Virus record (IMG/VR): IMGVR_UViG_3300044613_004618
Coordinates: 62,001-126,000 of that record
Strand: one strand, 5' to 3'
Source: a virus
DNA length: 64,000 bases
Shown here: in pieces, positions 30,264 to 40,900 of the stretch
How positions within the stretch are numbered: the first letter of the stretch is position 1
Layout of the letters: each line of letters opens with the position of its first letter
The notes under the pieces: generated by a model
Told to the model about the DNA's origin: nothing
Seen by the model: only the letters and a program-made list of their open reading frames with translations
Databases searched by the model: none
Program-made: the position numbers and the translations under genes

Positions 30264-30266
30264 CGC

Positions 30267-33092
30267 ATGTCGAGCTACGTCAAACCACAAGTTCTCGTTT
30301 TCCAGGAATTCACGATCGTCCCGACGGAGATCACGGAGCCGCTGCGCGCTCACGTCTCCGGCCCGCATGCCGTCCTCCATCGCTACAGCGATGTTGACGA
30401 GAAGCCGCTGTGTCGGCTCGGCGCGTACGACTACCTGAACGACGTTTGCTACCCGTGGCCGGGCCGCCTGGCCGGTTCGCGCGTCGATCAGGGCTATACG
30501 AAGCTCCACATCGACAACGCGCTGCTCCTTTATTACACCCACACGATCGGCCAGGTTTCCACGACGGTCACGGCCGTCGAGGGCCGCTCGAACTGGATTT
30601 ACGCCAGCAACCTCAAGTTCAAGAGCAACGGCGCGACCTATGCTCGCAGCGATGTGTTCGGCGACCGCGACGTCCAGCTGGGCGACGTGGTGCAGCTCCG
30701 CACCGTAAGCCAGGACAACGACTGCGAGGAAGTCACTCTCGAGACGATCGTCACCGGCTTCGCCAGCGAGATGGTCGCTTCGGATGTCGATGCCGCGCGC
30801 TCTGACGACGACAACCAGGACACCGTCGCCTCGACGACCGCCAGCATCTCGAAGACCGCGGGCCCGGACAACTGCATCGTGGCTACCGTGAGCGCGAGCG
30901 GCTACACCGGCCTCGTCGACGGTGACGTCGAGGAGGAGTACACGATCGAGGTCATCAAGAGCTCGGTCCCCGGCTGCACCGCCGCGCGCCTGCGCGTCAC
31001 GTCGGCCAGCGGCAACGACGATGTGGCCGAGGTCACTCCCGCCGAGCTGTGGGGCGACCCGACCGAGATCGGCACGCGCGGCCTCACCGTGGCGTTTGAC
31101 TACGACCCCGGCCTGAGCTGCTCTTCGGCCGCGGACGATGACGACGTTGAGCCGGACGCGCTCGTGGTCGGCCAGAAGTGGGTGGTGACCGTGAGCCAGG
31201 CCTTCACGAAGGTCGAGGCGACATCGGGCGGCACCTACACCGGCGCCAAGAACGACGTCTACGTTGTGGAGTGCACCAAGGGCGGCCTGTGGGCTGATCT
31301 CCCCGAGATCACCGTGCGCACCGTGAAGGGCCTCGACTTCTCGGGTCCGACCGAGGTGACCGACGACAACGTCACGGTCGACATCGGCTCGAGCGGCGTG
31401 AACATCGAGTTCCACGGCGCCACCAACGGCAGCTCGATCCCCGGGCTTCGCAAGGGCGACAAGTGGTACATCACGGTCACCTCGAGCCAGGCCGGTCCGG
31501 TCCGCAAGCTCATCCTCCGGGATGACCTTCCGGTCGCGATGCGCTCGGCCGAGGACATGGACCTGCGGCTTTACATCAAGGACGACATCGAGGTTTCGCT
31601 CAATCGCGTCGGCTTTGCGCCGATGACGAATTACGAGCAGGAAGCCACGCAGATCTGCGTCCATGAGGGCATCGTTGCCTACCATCCCGAGTGGACGGAC
31701 GGCGGCGTCGAGCAGCCGCTGGAAGTGCGCGCGGGCGATCTGTACGTGACCTACCGCGAGTGGCTCAGCGAGCTGGCCGACGAGGTCAACTCGATCAGCA
31801 CCGTGGCGGACCTCGACCAGATCAAGGGCCAGACGCACCCGGACAACCCGCTGAAGTACGGCGTCTACAAGGCGCTGTCCAACAGCAACGGCACTGTGGT
31901 GAAGTACACCGCCGTGGCCGAGCCGGAAGACCTCGACAGCTGGGTTCAGGTGCTCGAGCGGATCAAGGGCCGGGACGACATCTACAACCTCGTCCCGATG
32001 ACCTTCGACCGACGGGTGCACAACCTGTACGCGGCGCACATCAACGGCGAGTCAAACGAGATCAGCAACAACTGGAAGGGTGGTTTCTTCGGCCTGCAGG
32101 CCGTGACCACCAAGAAGCTTGTCGGCGAGGGCGCCGCGATCGCGGGCGTCTCGGGCAACACGATCACCGATCCGGTGCTCGCGACGCTCTCGGACGATCC
32201 GAACGCCACGGGCGCCGACCAGTTCACGCTGCTCCAGGTGACCGAGGGCTCGGGCTACTTCATCACCAACGGCGTGCAGCCGGGTGACGTGGTGCGCTAC
32301 CTCTACACCGTGGACGGCTTCGGCGAAGAGCAGTACCAGGAGTTTGTCGTGGATCAGGTGATCTCCGAGAACTCGCTGCTTCTCTACTCCGGCGCCGCCG
32401 CGGCCGTGACGGAGCCGCAGCGCTTCGAGATCTACCACACCCTCAACCGCAACGAGGTCGCGGACGACCTGGCCGAGCAGGCCGGTTCGCTCTCGAACCG
32501 TCGCGTGTGCGCGGTGTGGCCGGATCAGGTGGGCGAGGCGGGCACGCTGGTGGCGGGTTACTACCTCGCCGCCGCGCTGGCCGGTCTGGCGTCGGGCGTT
32601 GTCCCGCACCAGGGCCTCACGAACGTGGAAGTTGCGGGCTTCGACGACTTCACCCGCAGCTACAAGTACTTCAACGAGACCCAGCTGAATCGGATGGCCG
32701 AGGCAGGAGTGTGGATCGTGACGGAAGACCGTGACGGTACGCCGCACTCGCGGCACGCGCTGACGACGGATAACCTCGACCTGAACCGTCGGGAAGAGAT
32801 GATCCGCCGCAACGTGGACTCGATGTCGTACCTGTTCCTGCGTCGTCTGCGTCCGTACATCGGCCGCGCCAACGCCACGCCGACCATGGTCAGCGTGCTT
32901 GGGGACGAAGTCACGGCCCTGATCGACTTCTTCAAGACCAACGGAGCTACGGCCGAACTGGGTTCGCAGCTCATCGACGGCGAGATCCGCATCCTGCGCA
33001 TCCACCCGTTGCTTCGCGATCGGATCGAGATTGTGCTCGATCTGACGGTCCCGGCCCCGCTCAACAACATCGAACTCCACCTTGTTGTCTGA
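30267..33092 (+). CDS. Tail sheath protein
   Basis: A 941-residue contractile-tail sheath protein. The C-terminal third is diagnostic: VCAVWPDQVGEAGTLVAGYY, LAGLASGVVPHQGLTNVEVA, TQLNRMAEAGVWIVTEDRDG, and a closing RIEIVLDLTVPAPLNNIELH, matching the conserved core and C-terminal handshake region of myovirus sheaths. The N-terminal two thirds hold several beta-rich insertions (residues about 60-480), so the protein is longer than the 400-700 residues of common sheaths. The insertions probably form outer decorations. It has its own upstream hairpin and is followed directly by the tube gene, the usual order. Confidence 0.93.
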   Translation: MSSYVKPQVLVFQEFTIVPTEITEPLRAHVSGPHAVLHRYSDVDEKPLCRLGAYDYLNDVCYPWPGRLAGSRVDQGYTKLHIDNALLLYYTHTIGQVSTTVTAVEGRSNWIYASNLKFKSNGATYARSDVFGDRDVQLGDVVQLRTVSQDNDCEEVTLETIVTGFASEMVASDVDAARSDDDNQDTVASTTASISKTAGPDNCIVATVSASGYTGLVDGDVEEEYTIEVIKSSVPGCTAARLRVTSASGNDDVAEVTPAELWGDPTEIGTRGLTVAFDYDPGLSCSSAADDDDVEPDALVVGQKWVVTVSQAFTKVEATSGGTYTGAKNDVYVVECTKGGLWADLPEITVRTVKGLDFSGPTEVTDDNVTVDIGSSGVNIEFHGATNGSSIPGLRKGDKWYITVTSSQAGPVRKLILRDDLPVAMRSAEDMDLRLYIKDDIEVSLNRVGFAPMTNYEQEATQICVHEGIVAYHPEWTDGGVEQPLEVRAGDLYVTYREWLSELADEVNSISTVADLDQIKGQTHPDNPLKYGVYKALSNSNGTVVKYTAVAEPEDLDSWVQVLERIKGRDDIYNLVPMTFDRRVHNLYAAHINGESNEISNNWKGGFFGLQAVTTKKLVGEGAAIAGVSGNTITDPVLATLSDDPNATGADQFTLLQVTEGSGYFITNGVQPGDVVRYLYTVDGFGEEQYQEFVVDQVISENSLLLYSGAAAAVTEPQRFEIYHTLNRNEVADDLAEQAGSLSNRRVCAVWPDQVGEAGTLVAGYYLAAALAGLASGVVPHQGLTNVEVAGFDDFTRSYKYFNETQLNRMAEAGVWIVTEDRDGTPHSRHALTTDNLDLNRREEMIRRNVDSMSYLFLRRLRPYIGRANATPTMVSVLGDEVTALIDFFKTNGATAELGSQLIDGEIRILRIHPLLRDRIEIVLDLTVPAPLNNIELHLVV

Positions 33093-33114
33093 GAATTTCT
33101 AGGAGAACAAACAC

Positions 33115-33588
33115 ATGGCTTTGAGTGCATTTGCGGCAGGCGGCGGCAAGGACCAGTTTTTCAACGGGGCCTTCCGCGCCGACGACGTGAAGCTGAACTG
33201 GACCGGTGGTGGGGCCAAGGAGGGCGCTCTGGTGCAGAGCGCGCAGTGGCAGTGCCAGCGGACGGTCAACTTCCTGTACGAGATCGGCTCGACGGCGGTG
33301 TATTACGTCGGCAATCGGCGTCAGGGCAACGCGACCTTCACGCGCGTTGTGGCTGGCAGCCAGACGTTCAAGACGATGGTGAAGACGTTTGGCAACCTCT
33401 GCAAGCCGGAGAACCTGACGATCGACGCCACGCAGGCGGCGTGCAAGAACGGAGCGACGACCGGCGGCGGCGTGAAGTACACGCTCGTCAGCGCGACGTT
33501 GACCCAGGTCGGCGGCAACGTCACGGCGAACGACATCGTTATCAACGAGCAGCTTGGCTTCATGTTTGTCGACCTCTACTACGTCTGA
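33115..33588 (+). CDS. Tail tube protein
   Basis: A 157-residue protein downstream of the sheath, the canonical position of the inner tube. The beta-rich sequence (ALVQSAQWQCQRTVNFLYEI, AVYYVGNRRQGNATFTRVVA, VINEQLGFMFVDLYYV) has the regular beta pattern of gp19-type tubes, of typical size. AGGAGAAC is 9 nt before ATG. A strong hairpin follows (33625-33655). Confidence 0.85.
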   Translation: MALSAFAAGGGKDQFFNGAFRADDVKLNWTGGGAKEGALVQSAQWQCQRTVNFLYEIGSTAVYYVGNRRQGNATFTRVVAGSQTFKTMVKTFGNLCKPENLTIDATQAACKNGATTGGGVKYTLVSATLTQVGGNVTANDIVINEQLGFMFVDLYYV

Positions 33589-33624
33589 CGCAGTAGATTC
33601 GGCAAGCTGAACAACCAGACCAAG

Positions 33625-33655
33625 AGCGGCGGTTGCGCTTTGCGCAGCCGCCGCT
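33625..33655 (+). terminator. Terminator-like hairpin after the tube gene
   Basis: AGCGGCGGTTGCG, loop CTTTG, CGCAGCCGCCGCT: a 13-bp stem with one wobble. No T-run follows. A second small hairpin, GGGCC-TTCG-GGCCC, lies at 33685-33698, just before the spike gene. The 136-base gap holds nothing else obvious. Confidence 0.55.
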
Positions 33656-33724
33656 TACGGTATTAGGCGTCTCAACCGCGCCTGGGGCCTTCGGGCCCGC
33701 AACCACACCGAACAGGTGGACAAC

Positions 33725-36601
33725 ATGAGCCCGACACCGGCCCCCAAGCCTGTGGGACAAACTCCACAGACCAGCCAGGCGACCGTACAAGATCCGTCGG
33801 CCGCCGCCCGCCGCATCCAGGCGGCCCTCTCCGGCAGCCGCAGCGCCACCGCGGCGCTGGGCGCCCAGCTTGCCGCCGTCGCCGACCCCAATTGCAAGCA
33901 GGTCGGTTACAAGCTCGGATTCCAAGACACCGGTCGGCTCGTTCTGGGCTGGGTCGTCGACGGCACGGCGATCGCCAACTGTTACCGCGTCCAGGTCGAG
34001 AAGGGCCGGGCGCCGCTGATGGCGGCCACCGTGTCCGGCACGACGCAGGCCTGCTTCGGCGCCTCGGAAATTAACACCTACACCCCGGGCACGCCCGTGG
34101 TGTTAATGATCCACGACAAGGTCGACCTGGCTTACATTCTCGGCGCCGCGCCGAGCGTGCTCGACGTGGCGTACCGCGGCTACCACGACTACATCTCCCA
34201 GATGTCGCGGAAGCGGGTCGACGACTGCCACAAGAAATACCTCAAGATGCCGATGGGCGGCGAGGTGAGCGACCTCAGCGCGTGGCGGCCGATTGACGCC
34301 ACCCTGGCCAGCGAGTGGGGCGCCGTAAGCACGACCGGGATGCGCGTCACCCTGGACGACTTCCTGGTGCAGATGTCCGTCAACGAGTTCACGGGCGTCT
34401 TCGGCTTCTACCACGACGCCATGCTGCGGGTAAGCGGCTACAACCTCCAGACCTGGACCGGCGGACACGAGCGCGACGCCTACGTCGATCAGGGCGAATA
34501 CAACGACTACCAGGGCTATTCGCCGTATCCATGGGAGGCGATCGGCCTGCTCCAGCCCGGCACGCCTAACATCGCGGAGTACACGCCCAAAACCTACCTC
34601 TGCCCGACGGGCAAGCCGTACTACGCCCACTTTGAGAACAAGCACGAATACCAGCAGCCGTTCCACCGGACGCAGGTGTTTCAGGGCTACCTGGGCCAGG
34701 GCATGCGAACCGTGGTCCAGGCGCCGCCCGAAGGCGTCGACCGCTGGACGTACGAACCGGGCCAGGCTGGTTCCGCGGGATCGGTGTACGACTCAAATAT
34801 CGAGGCCGAGAACGCCACGCCGCCCCAGTGCACGCCCGGCGAGGACAAGCTCCGCGACTTTCCCAACGAGAACACGCCCGCGATTGGCCTCCACGAGGAC
34901 AACATCGCCGCCGACGGCCGCCGCTTCATGGCCAGCGCCAAGGGCATCATCATCGCCAAGCGGATGCTCATCCCCGTTCCGGCGCGCTGGAAGCGCCCCG
35001 AGGCGGGAGACGGCGACGACGCCGAGCGGAACTACAAGGCGGCCAGCAAGCTCGGCTCTGGCCCGGACCACAAGATCACCGGCGACATCAAGGCCGAGGA
35101 TGATTTCCCCAGCCTGCAGCGGGCCAGCGGCGTGCTCGACCTCCACGCGTACCTGTTCAACTACGCGGGGATTCATCCGTTCTTCTGGCACACCAAGGAC
35201 TACAAGACCTGGGAGCACGACGAGCTGGATTACGCGGAGGCCAACCAGCGCGTCCCGGACTTCACAATGCTCAAGGGCTCGATGTACCTCGACTCGCCGC
35301 AGCCCAAGAAAATCTACATCGACCACCGCTACAAGCAGCAGGACTTCTACGAGACCACCGCGCACCTCTCCCTCCTGGACGACGGCAGCGTGGTCATTGG
35401 TGACGGCTACGGCGCCGAGATCCGCATGAGCGCGGGCGTGCTGACGCTCTCGGCCCCGGGCGACGTCTGGATCAAGAGCGGGCGCCACTCACAGATCTGG
35501 TCCGGCGGCGACGCCATCGTCCGCTCCAACGGAAACGTCGACATTTCGACCACCGAGAAGAGCGTCCGCATCAAGAGCGAGAAGGACGTGCTCGTGCTCG
35601 CCGGGAACACGGGCGGCCCCGGCGGCGTGCTCATCGAGAGCCGCTCCAAGCTTCAGCAGTACGACTTCGAGAAGGCGGGCGACGAGATCCAGTTTGGCGG
35701 TGTGGTGCTCCGCGCGCCGGATTCCAACGTCGTCAGCCTGGCCCACCAGATCTACCTGCGTACCGGTGGCGGCGGCAGCTCAATCCGGCCAGGCAACATC
35801 ACCATCGACGCCGGGAAGGGCGAGGCGGACCTGGTGACCAAGAGCGACCAGCTCTTCCATTACATCGGTCAGAACGGCCAGATCTGCCACTTCTTCCGGT
35901 CCAGCGCCGACGACGACACGCAGAAGGCGAATTACTTCTCGAAGGACTTTACGCTCCTGGCGGGCCCGCTCGCTGTCGATCAGGAAGTGCTCGCCAACGG
36001 CACCATCATCGCCAAGGGGAACGTGATTGCCGCGCAGGGCGCCATGGTCGCTGAGCAGGGCTACCCCTTCGTGGCGCCCTGTATCAACGAGTGCAAATCC
36101 AAGTGCGAGGAGGCGCTCGAGAAGTGCCGCCAGTATGCCGAAGAAATCATTCCCGACATCGGCGACAACATCGACGAAACTTATCTCGAAGGCCTGTGGT
36201 ACGGCGATAAACAGCCTGGCAACAACCGCGTCATGGACATCATGCAGTTCTCGTTCCGCACCGACGAGCAGTACAAGATCCCCGACTTCCTGCTGTACGA
36301 GGACCGCTGGCAGCAGATGGCCCGGCTTGCCGACCGAATTCCAGAACGCTGGACGGAGAAACCGGTGAAGTCCGAGGTCGCCGGAGAGACGTATCCGTTC
36401 CCCGGCAAGAAGTGGTTGCAGGACGAGGACGCCTACGCCACGCAGGACTTCAACCTCGTGGAGAACCAGGGCGACGGCCTGCTCGACAAGCGCCGCGGCG
36501 ACGAGGGCGCATTAGCCGGAGAGTACGCCGATCCGAGCTTCAAGAGCGCCGAAAAGAAGAAGATCAACGGGGAGTACCCGATCGTCGGTGTCATTAAATA
36601 A
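33725..36601 (+). CDS. Baseplate central spike, gp5/VgrG-like
   Basis: A 958-residue protein. Near residues 60-150 is an OB-fold-like domain (TGRLVLGWVVDGTAIANCYR, TPVVLMIHDKVDLAYILGAA), as in gp5 and VgrG spikes. From about 520 to 800 the sequence is a run of short beta repeats typical of a triple-stranded beta-helix (GVLTLSAPGDVWIKSGRHSQ, DISTTEKSVRIKSEKDVLVL). A helical C-terminal part follows, with the Cys cluster CINECKSKCEEALEKC. ATG 33725 with AGGTGG upstream is preferred over GTG 33716. It lies first in the baseplate block. No lysozyme domain is seen, unlike T4 gp5. Spike or hub-spike assignment is by domain pattern. Confidence 0.75.
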   Translation: MSPTPAPKPVGQTPQTSQATVQDPSAAARRIQAALSGSRSATAALGAQLAAVADPNCKQVGYKLGFQDTGRLVLGWVVDGTAIANCYRVQVEKGRAPLMAATVSGTTQACFGASEINTYTPGTPVVLMIHDKVDLAYILGAAPSVLDVAYRGYHDYISQMSRKRVDDCHKKYLKMPMGGEVSDLSAWRPIDATLASEWGAVSTTGMRVTLDDFLVQMSVNEFTGVFGFYHDAMLRVSGYNLQTWTGGHERDAYVDQGEYNDYQGYSPYPWEAIGLLQPGTPNIAEYTPKTYLCPTGKPYYAHFENKHEYQQPFHRTQVFQGYLGQGMRTVVQAPPEGVDRWTYEPGQAGSAGSVYDSNIEAENATPPQCTPGEDKLRDFPNENTPAIGLHEDNIAADGRRFMASAKGIIIAKRMLIPVPARWKRPEAGDGDDAERNYKAASKLGSGPDHKITGDIKAEDDFPSLQRASGVLDLHAYLFNYAGIHPFFWHTKDYKTWEHDELDYAEANQRVPDFTMLKGSMYLDSPQPKKIYIDHRYKQQDFYETTAHLSLLDDGSVVIGDGYGAEIRMSAGVLTLSAPGDVWIKSGRHSQIWSGGDAIVRSNGNVDISTTEKSVRIKSEKDVLVLAGNTGGPGGVLIESRSKLQQYDFEKAGDEIQFGGVVLRAPDSNVVSLAHQIYLRTGGGGSSIRPGNITIDAGKGEADLVTKSDQLFHYIGQNGQICHFFRSSADDDTQKANYFSKDFTLLAGPLAVDQEVLANGTIIAKGNVIAAQGAMVAEQGYPFVAPCINECKSKCEEALEKCRQYAEEIIPDIGDNIDETYLEGLWYGDKQPGNNRVMDIMQFSFRTDEQYKIPDFLLYEDRWQQMARLADRIPERWTEKPVKSEVAGETYPFPGKKWLQDEDAYATQDFNLVENQGDGLLDKRRGDEGALAGEYADPSFKSAEKKKINGEYPIVGVIK

Positions 36602-36611
36602 GGAGGCGACT

Positions 36612-37604
36612 GTGGAACTGGTGGAGAATCCGTTCGTTTCTGATTTCACCAAGCGAACGCTGGAGCAGTTCGGTTGGAAGACCGGCGACGCCATTCCGGC
36701 GGAGCTAGGCGCTGCGCTGTTACGTTACAAAGAGACCGCGCCGCGATCCGCCAGGACAGACGTACTGGTCGACGCCGCGGTGTTGAGCCCCGAGATCGTC
36801 GAAGAAGTGAAGGGCATGCTGGCGACGGCCAAGAAGGTCGCCGCGAACCGCGCCCGGGCGGAAGAGGTCGACCAGGTCGCGCAAGAAATGAACCCGGACG
36901 TGGCGGCGCTCTACAAGTCGCTGGAAGCCGCGGCACATGGCCCGGAGATCGTTGATGACCGGGCTGCAGAAACTGAGCCTACTCCTGCGGCAACCCCTGC
37001 GCCAGCACCGGCACCCCAGCCAGTTGATCCGGCGGACATCCCGGTGACGTCGGCGCCGATGGTCATTCTGCCGTTCTGCCCCCGCTGCGGCTGGGACATG
37101 CGGCAGAAGTTCGAGGTCACGGTTACCGAGGCCGACAAGCAGGACTTCCTGGTGGCGACGCTGGGCAGCCAGAGGTTCCAGCGCCGGTTTGATATCTTTG
37201 GCGGCAAGATGGTCCTCGTCTTCCGCACGCTCCTGGCGGAAGAGAACCGCCTGATCATGCGGCAGCTGGTGCTCGACCAGCAGACGAAGGACGTCGCCAC
37301 CGAGGACGAGTGGTTCCTTCGGCTTATGGAATACCGCCTGGCGTGCTCCCTGGAGGCTGTGCTTGACGGCAAGGACAAGCCGCTTCACGTGATTCCCACG
37401 CTGGCGGAGTACCCGCACACGCCGCCGCCCGAGCGGCCGCTCGAGACGGCGCTGGTGAGCCTGCGGACGCACGTCAACGACAAGGTTCTGGCGCAGGAGG
37501 TCACGCGCCGCATTGCCGGGCAGCACCTCCGGCAGTTTCAGCGGCTCGTCGAAGCGCTCGAGGCCATGGCGCTTGAACCAAGTTTTTGGGAAGGGATCGG
37601 GTAG
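36612..37604 (+). CDS. Probable tail assembly chaperone-like protein
   Basis: A 330-residue protein. The N-terminal 100 residues are helical and charged. A Pro/Ala-rich linker follows, then a domain with FCPRCGWDMRQKFEV (one CxxC) and DKQDFLVATLGSQRFQRRFD. The C-terminus is helical. GTG 36612 is used because AAGGAGG is 5 nt upstream. It is the first of two small genes before the tape measure gene, the usual place of tail assembly chaperones. The second overlaps in the -1 frame near this gene's end. The role is inferred from order only. TTTGATATCTTT at 37188 encodes F-D-I-F. Confidence 0.5.
   Translation: MELVENPFVSDFTKRTLEQFGWKTGDAIPAELGAALLRYKETAPRSARTDVLVDAAVLSPEIVEEVKGMLATAKKVAANRARAEEVDQVAQEMNPDVAALYKSLEAAAHGPEIVDDRAAETEPTPAATPAPAPAPQPVDPADIPVTSAPMVILPFCPRCGWDMRQKFEVTVTEADKQDFLVATLGSQRFQRRFDIFGGKMVLVFRTLLAEENRLIMRQLVLDQQTKDVATEDEWFLRLMEYRLACSLEAVLDGKDKPLHVIPTLAEYPHTPPPERPLETALVSLRTHVNDKVLAQEVTRRIAGQHLRQFQRLVEALEAMALEPSFWEGIG
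37188..37199. repeat. GATATC palindrome, TTTGATATCTTT
   Basis: In the chaperone-like gene at 36612, encoding F-D-I-F. Confidence 0.45.
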
Positions 37605-37612
37605 CGGCCCTG

Positions 37613-37975
37613 ATGGTGCGGGCTGCTGCAGGGGGAGTGATCGATTACTCCCGCGCCGATCCCCGAAACGGACAGTGGAGACTGAAGCACCGTTTGCTGC
37701 TCTCGGAAATTGAGCGGCAGGATAACTACCGCTTGCTGGACGCCGTGCACCGGCAGTGGCTCAGCCACGTGTCGCACGGCAGCCTGACAGAAGAGAGCTA
37801 CCGAAACGTCAAAGAACGGGCAAACGAGACGCTGGAAGCCCTGCAACGGGCGCTTTTTCCCTGGTGGGCGCAACCGAAAACTGAGGGGCAAACAGATACA
37901 ATAAAGCCCGAAGACCACGACATGATTGAGCGTTACAAGCGCTACCAGGAAAGCCTGCAGAACGGCGAAGAATAA
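37613..37975 (+). CDS. Probable tail assembly chaperone partner
   Basis: A 120-residue helical, charged protein (DNYRLLDAVHRQWLSHVSHG), directly before the tape measure gene. ATG 37613 lies 8 nt after the previous stop. The same frame is open back to a TTG at 37586, inside the preceding gene in the -1 frame, so a frameshift fusion was considered. No classic slippery heptamer is visible. Reinitiation after the upstream stop is the simpler explanation. The family is not recognised. Confidence 0.5.
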   Translation: MVRAAAGGVIDYSRADPRNGQWRLKHRLLLSEIERQDNYRLLDAVHRQWLSHVSHGSLTEESYRNVKERANETLEALQRALFPWWAQPKTEGQTDTIKPEDHDMIERYKRYQESLQNGEE

Positions 37976-37977
37976 CG

Positions 37978-40900
37978 ATGGACCCACTCAATCCGTTTTC
38001 TGGGGGGATGTTCCGGACGCCGCATTATGGCCCGGGGCAGTCAGCGGCGCTCCTGCAGGACCCCATGTCGATGATGCTGATGATGTTCGGCATGCCCATG
38101 GTCCAGCAGCACCTCGTGGGCCGGGACAAGTTTCTGCCGCATTTAACGCCGAACCAGTCGATCATGGACCAGTTCATGGCGTCTCAGTACCAGCGCGCCA
38201 GCATGTCGGCTCTCCTGACCACGTCAGAGTCGGGCCAGCAATCTGTTAGCAACCGAATCGCCGGAATTATGTCGATGATGACCGGCGAACCGGTGACGCA
38301 GTTGAACCGGGAGCAGGCCGACAACATTGCTGGCGTTGTTAACAACCCGATTATGAAAATGATGCTGGGCCAGATGATCGGCCCGGACAATCTCGAGGCC
38401 GTCATGTTCGGCCGCCGGGGCGACCCGGGTGCGCTGGCCAGCGCCGTCGGCCGCGTTGGCTATTTTCGACAAGACCCAATGGGCCGAGAGCGGATGTCGG
38501 CCAAGTCGCTCGAGGAATTCACTAAGTCGATCTACGCCAACATGTATGGCGAGGGGGCAAACGTCGACGAGATGCGCGGCTTCATGGCCGGGCAGACCGG
38601 GCAGATGTTCGAGAACCTGTTCCAGCGCGGCATGCTTCCCCAGAGCATCGGCGCGCTGACGCCCGCCGAGCGGGTGCGCGCCATCAGCCAAGAAGGGCGG
38701 CGCGACGACGCGACGATGAACCGCCTGGCCGAGGAGATGGCCCGCAACGAGCTGATGCAGAGCCAGGACCTGTTTGACGGCCGCCGCTTCGACGAGGTCA
38801 CCGACGAAGAACAGAAGCGGATCATTCAGGATCGGCTCCCGCAATATCGTGGTCGACTCGATGACACGATGCAGAAGATCGACGACTTCCGCAACGCAGA
38901 TCCGCGAGCGGCGTCGCCCGAGGACATCGAGAAGAGCGCCGGGTTCGATTCGCTGGCCCGCAACGTGGACGGCGTGAAGGTCGCCAACCGTGTCAAAGAG
39001 TTTGCCGGAGCCGTCTCCGCAGTGCGCGAGATCTTCGGCGACAACGGCAACCCGAACGCGCCGATGCCCGCCCTGCTGGCCGCCCTGGACCAGCTCACGC
39101 AGGGCTCCATGGCGCAGATGAGCACCAGCAAGGTCGAGAACACGCTGCGCCAGATGCGGCTGGCTGCCAAGGATGCCGGGATCGGCATGGAGCAGCTCAT
39201 GGGCATGTCGGGCGAGATGAGCGCCTATGGCGACACGCTGGGCATCGCGCGGCCGGTCTCGCTCCAGAACACGGTCAACGCGGCCCTGATGACGCAAGCC
39301 ATGCGGCAGGCCGGGAGCTTCGACAAGCCGGTCTTCGGCCGCATGGACCAGGCCACGGCATCCCGTGAGGCTGGCATGCGCATCCAGCAGGGTGACGCGT
39401 CCGGCGTAGGCAAGACGCTGGCGTCGATGGCCCGGGCGGTCGCAGAGAACCCAGAGCAGTACAAGGGGACCGAGGTCGAGGCTCTGGTGAACGCCTACAA
39501 CAGCGGCCAGGAGACGTACAACTTCCAGGGGAAGCAGGTCAACCTGGCGCAGCTCGCTGGAACGGGCGGCGCTCCCGCCCTCGCCGAGCTGTTCACGCGG
39601 CCCGAGAACAAGGGCAACATGGCGACGCTGGAGATGTTCTCCTACGACCAGTCCACTCAGTATTACATGAAGCCCGGCTACGCCGTGCTGGCGCAGCGCT
39701 ACCAGCTCCAGCGCGACATGGCCAACTCGAACCTGGGCGGGTCGATCATGGACGTGGTCGACGGGGACTCGTTTGCCCGAATGGCGGCGGGATTCGGCAT
39801 CGGCGCCGACCAGGCCGAGGAAGAACAGTTCAAGTTCAGCAAGATGTTTGCGGCCGGGCTGGCGGATGTGGTGCTCGGCGAAACCGGCAGCATGAATCCG
39901 GACGAGCGGCTCAACTACCTGATGAAGGACAACCGCGTCGGTCGGATGCTCGAGCAGCAGTTCGAAGCGCGTGGTTACTCGAAAGAAGAGTCGAAGAAGC
40001 GCGCCGCCGCGGCCCTGCCGCTGGTCATCGGTACAACGCCCGAGGAGCAGCGCGACCGGCTGGGTCGCTTTCTGTCGGCCGCCGATGTGGACGCCCAGGC
40101 CATCACCGGGCGCTCGCTGGCCGCCAACGCGCAGATGCAGAGCCCGGCAGCCCAAGCAAACTACGTGCGCAATCAGCAGCGCTCTGCCGCGCGTGCCGAG
40201 CGTTACAAGGCCATGGCGATGGGGAACGAGTCGAGCCTGCTGCAGCGCGTGTTCGAAGAAGCGGAAAAGGTCTCCCAGGGCGAGACGTTCAGCCTGGAGC
40301 GGGTAGCCAACGTGCTCACCGTCGCGGGCATGGAGAAAGCGTTTGCCGCCGACATCGCCTCTGGTTTGGAGGTCGCCTACGCCGAACGCGACAAGCTGTT
40401 TGTGCAGAAGGAAGACATCGACGGGCTCAAGGCCAGGGCTGCCGAAGGTGATGCCGACGCCATCAAGCAGCTCAAGTTCATCACCGGAACCAAGGATGAC
40501 ACGTCAGTCGTCACCAGCGATGAGGTCGCCAAGCGACTGGGCAGCAAGTCCAAGGAAGAGATCGAAACTCTCTACAAGCGCCTGGTGGATGCTGGAGAGA
40601 CGGACACCGACAAGCAAATTGCCGCGCTGTCCAACGCCGCGGGCATCGAGGGCGTTGAAGGCGTTCTCGACCCGAACAAGAACGAGATCACCCAGTCGCA
40701 GCTTTTCAACCTTGCCGACGGCGCGGCCCGCACGGTGTTCAAGGGCAAAACGGTCGAGGAGCAGCGTGCCAACAAGGACCGCGCACGGCAGATCGATCAA
40801 TATGCGGACTCGCTCTACAACGCGACCGATTACAAGGGCAACGTCAGCGACATCGCCAGCGATCCTGAAAAAGCCAAGAAGCTCGCCGACGCGCAGAAGG

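Noticed and set aside
37580-37620. Programmed -1 frameshift joining the chaperone-like pair
   Set aside because: The frames overlap as in many tail chaperones, but no X-XXY-YYZ heptamer lies in frame near the end of the first gene (AGT-TTT-TGG-GAA-GGG). Reinitiation at ATG 37613 explains the arrangement.
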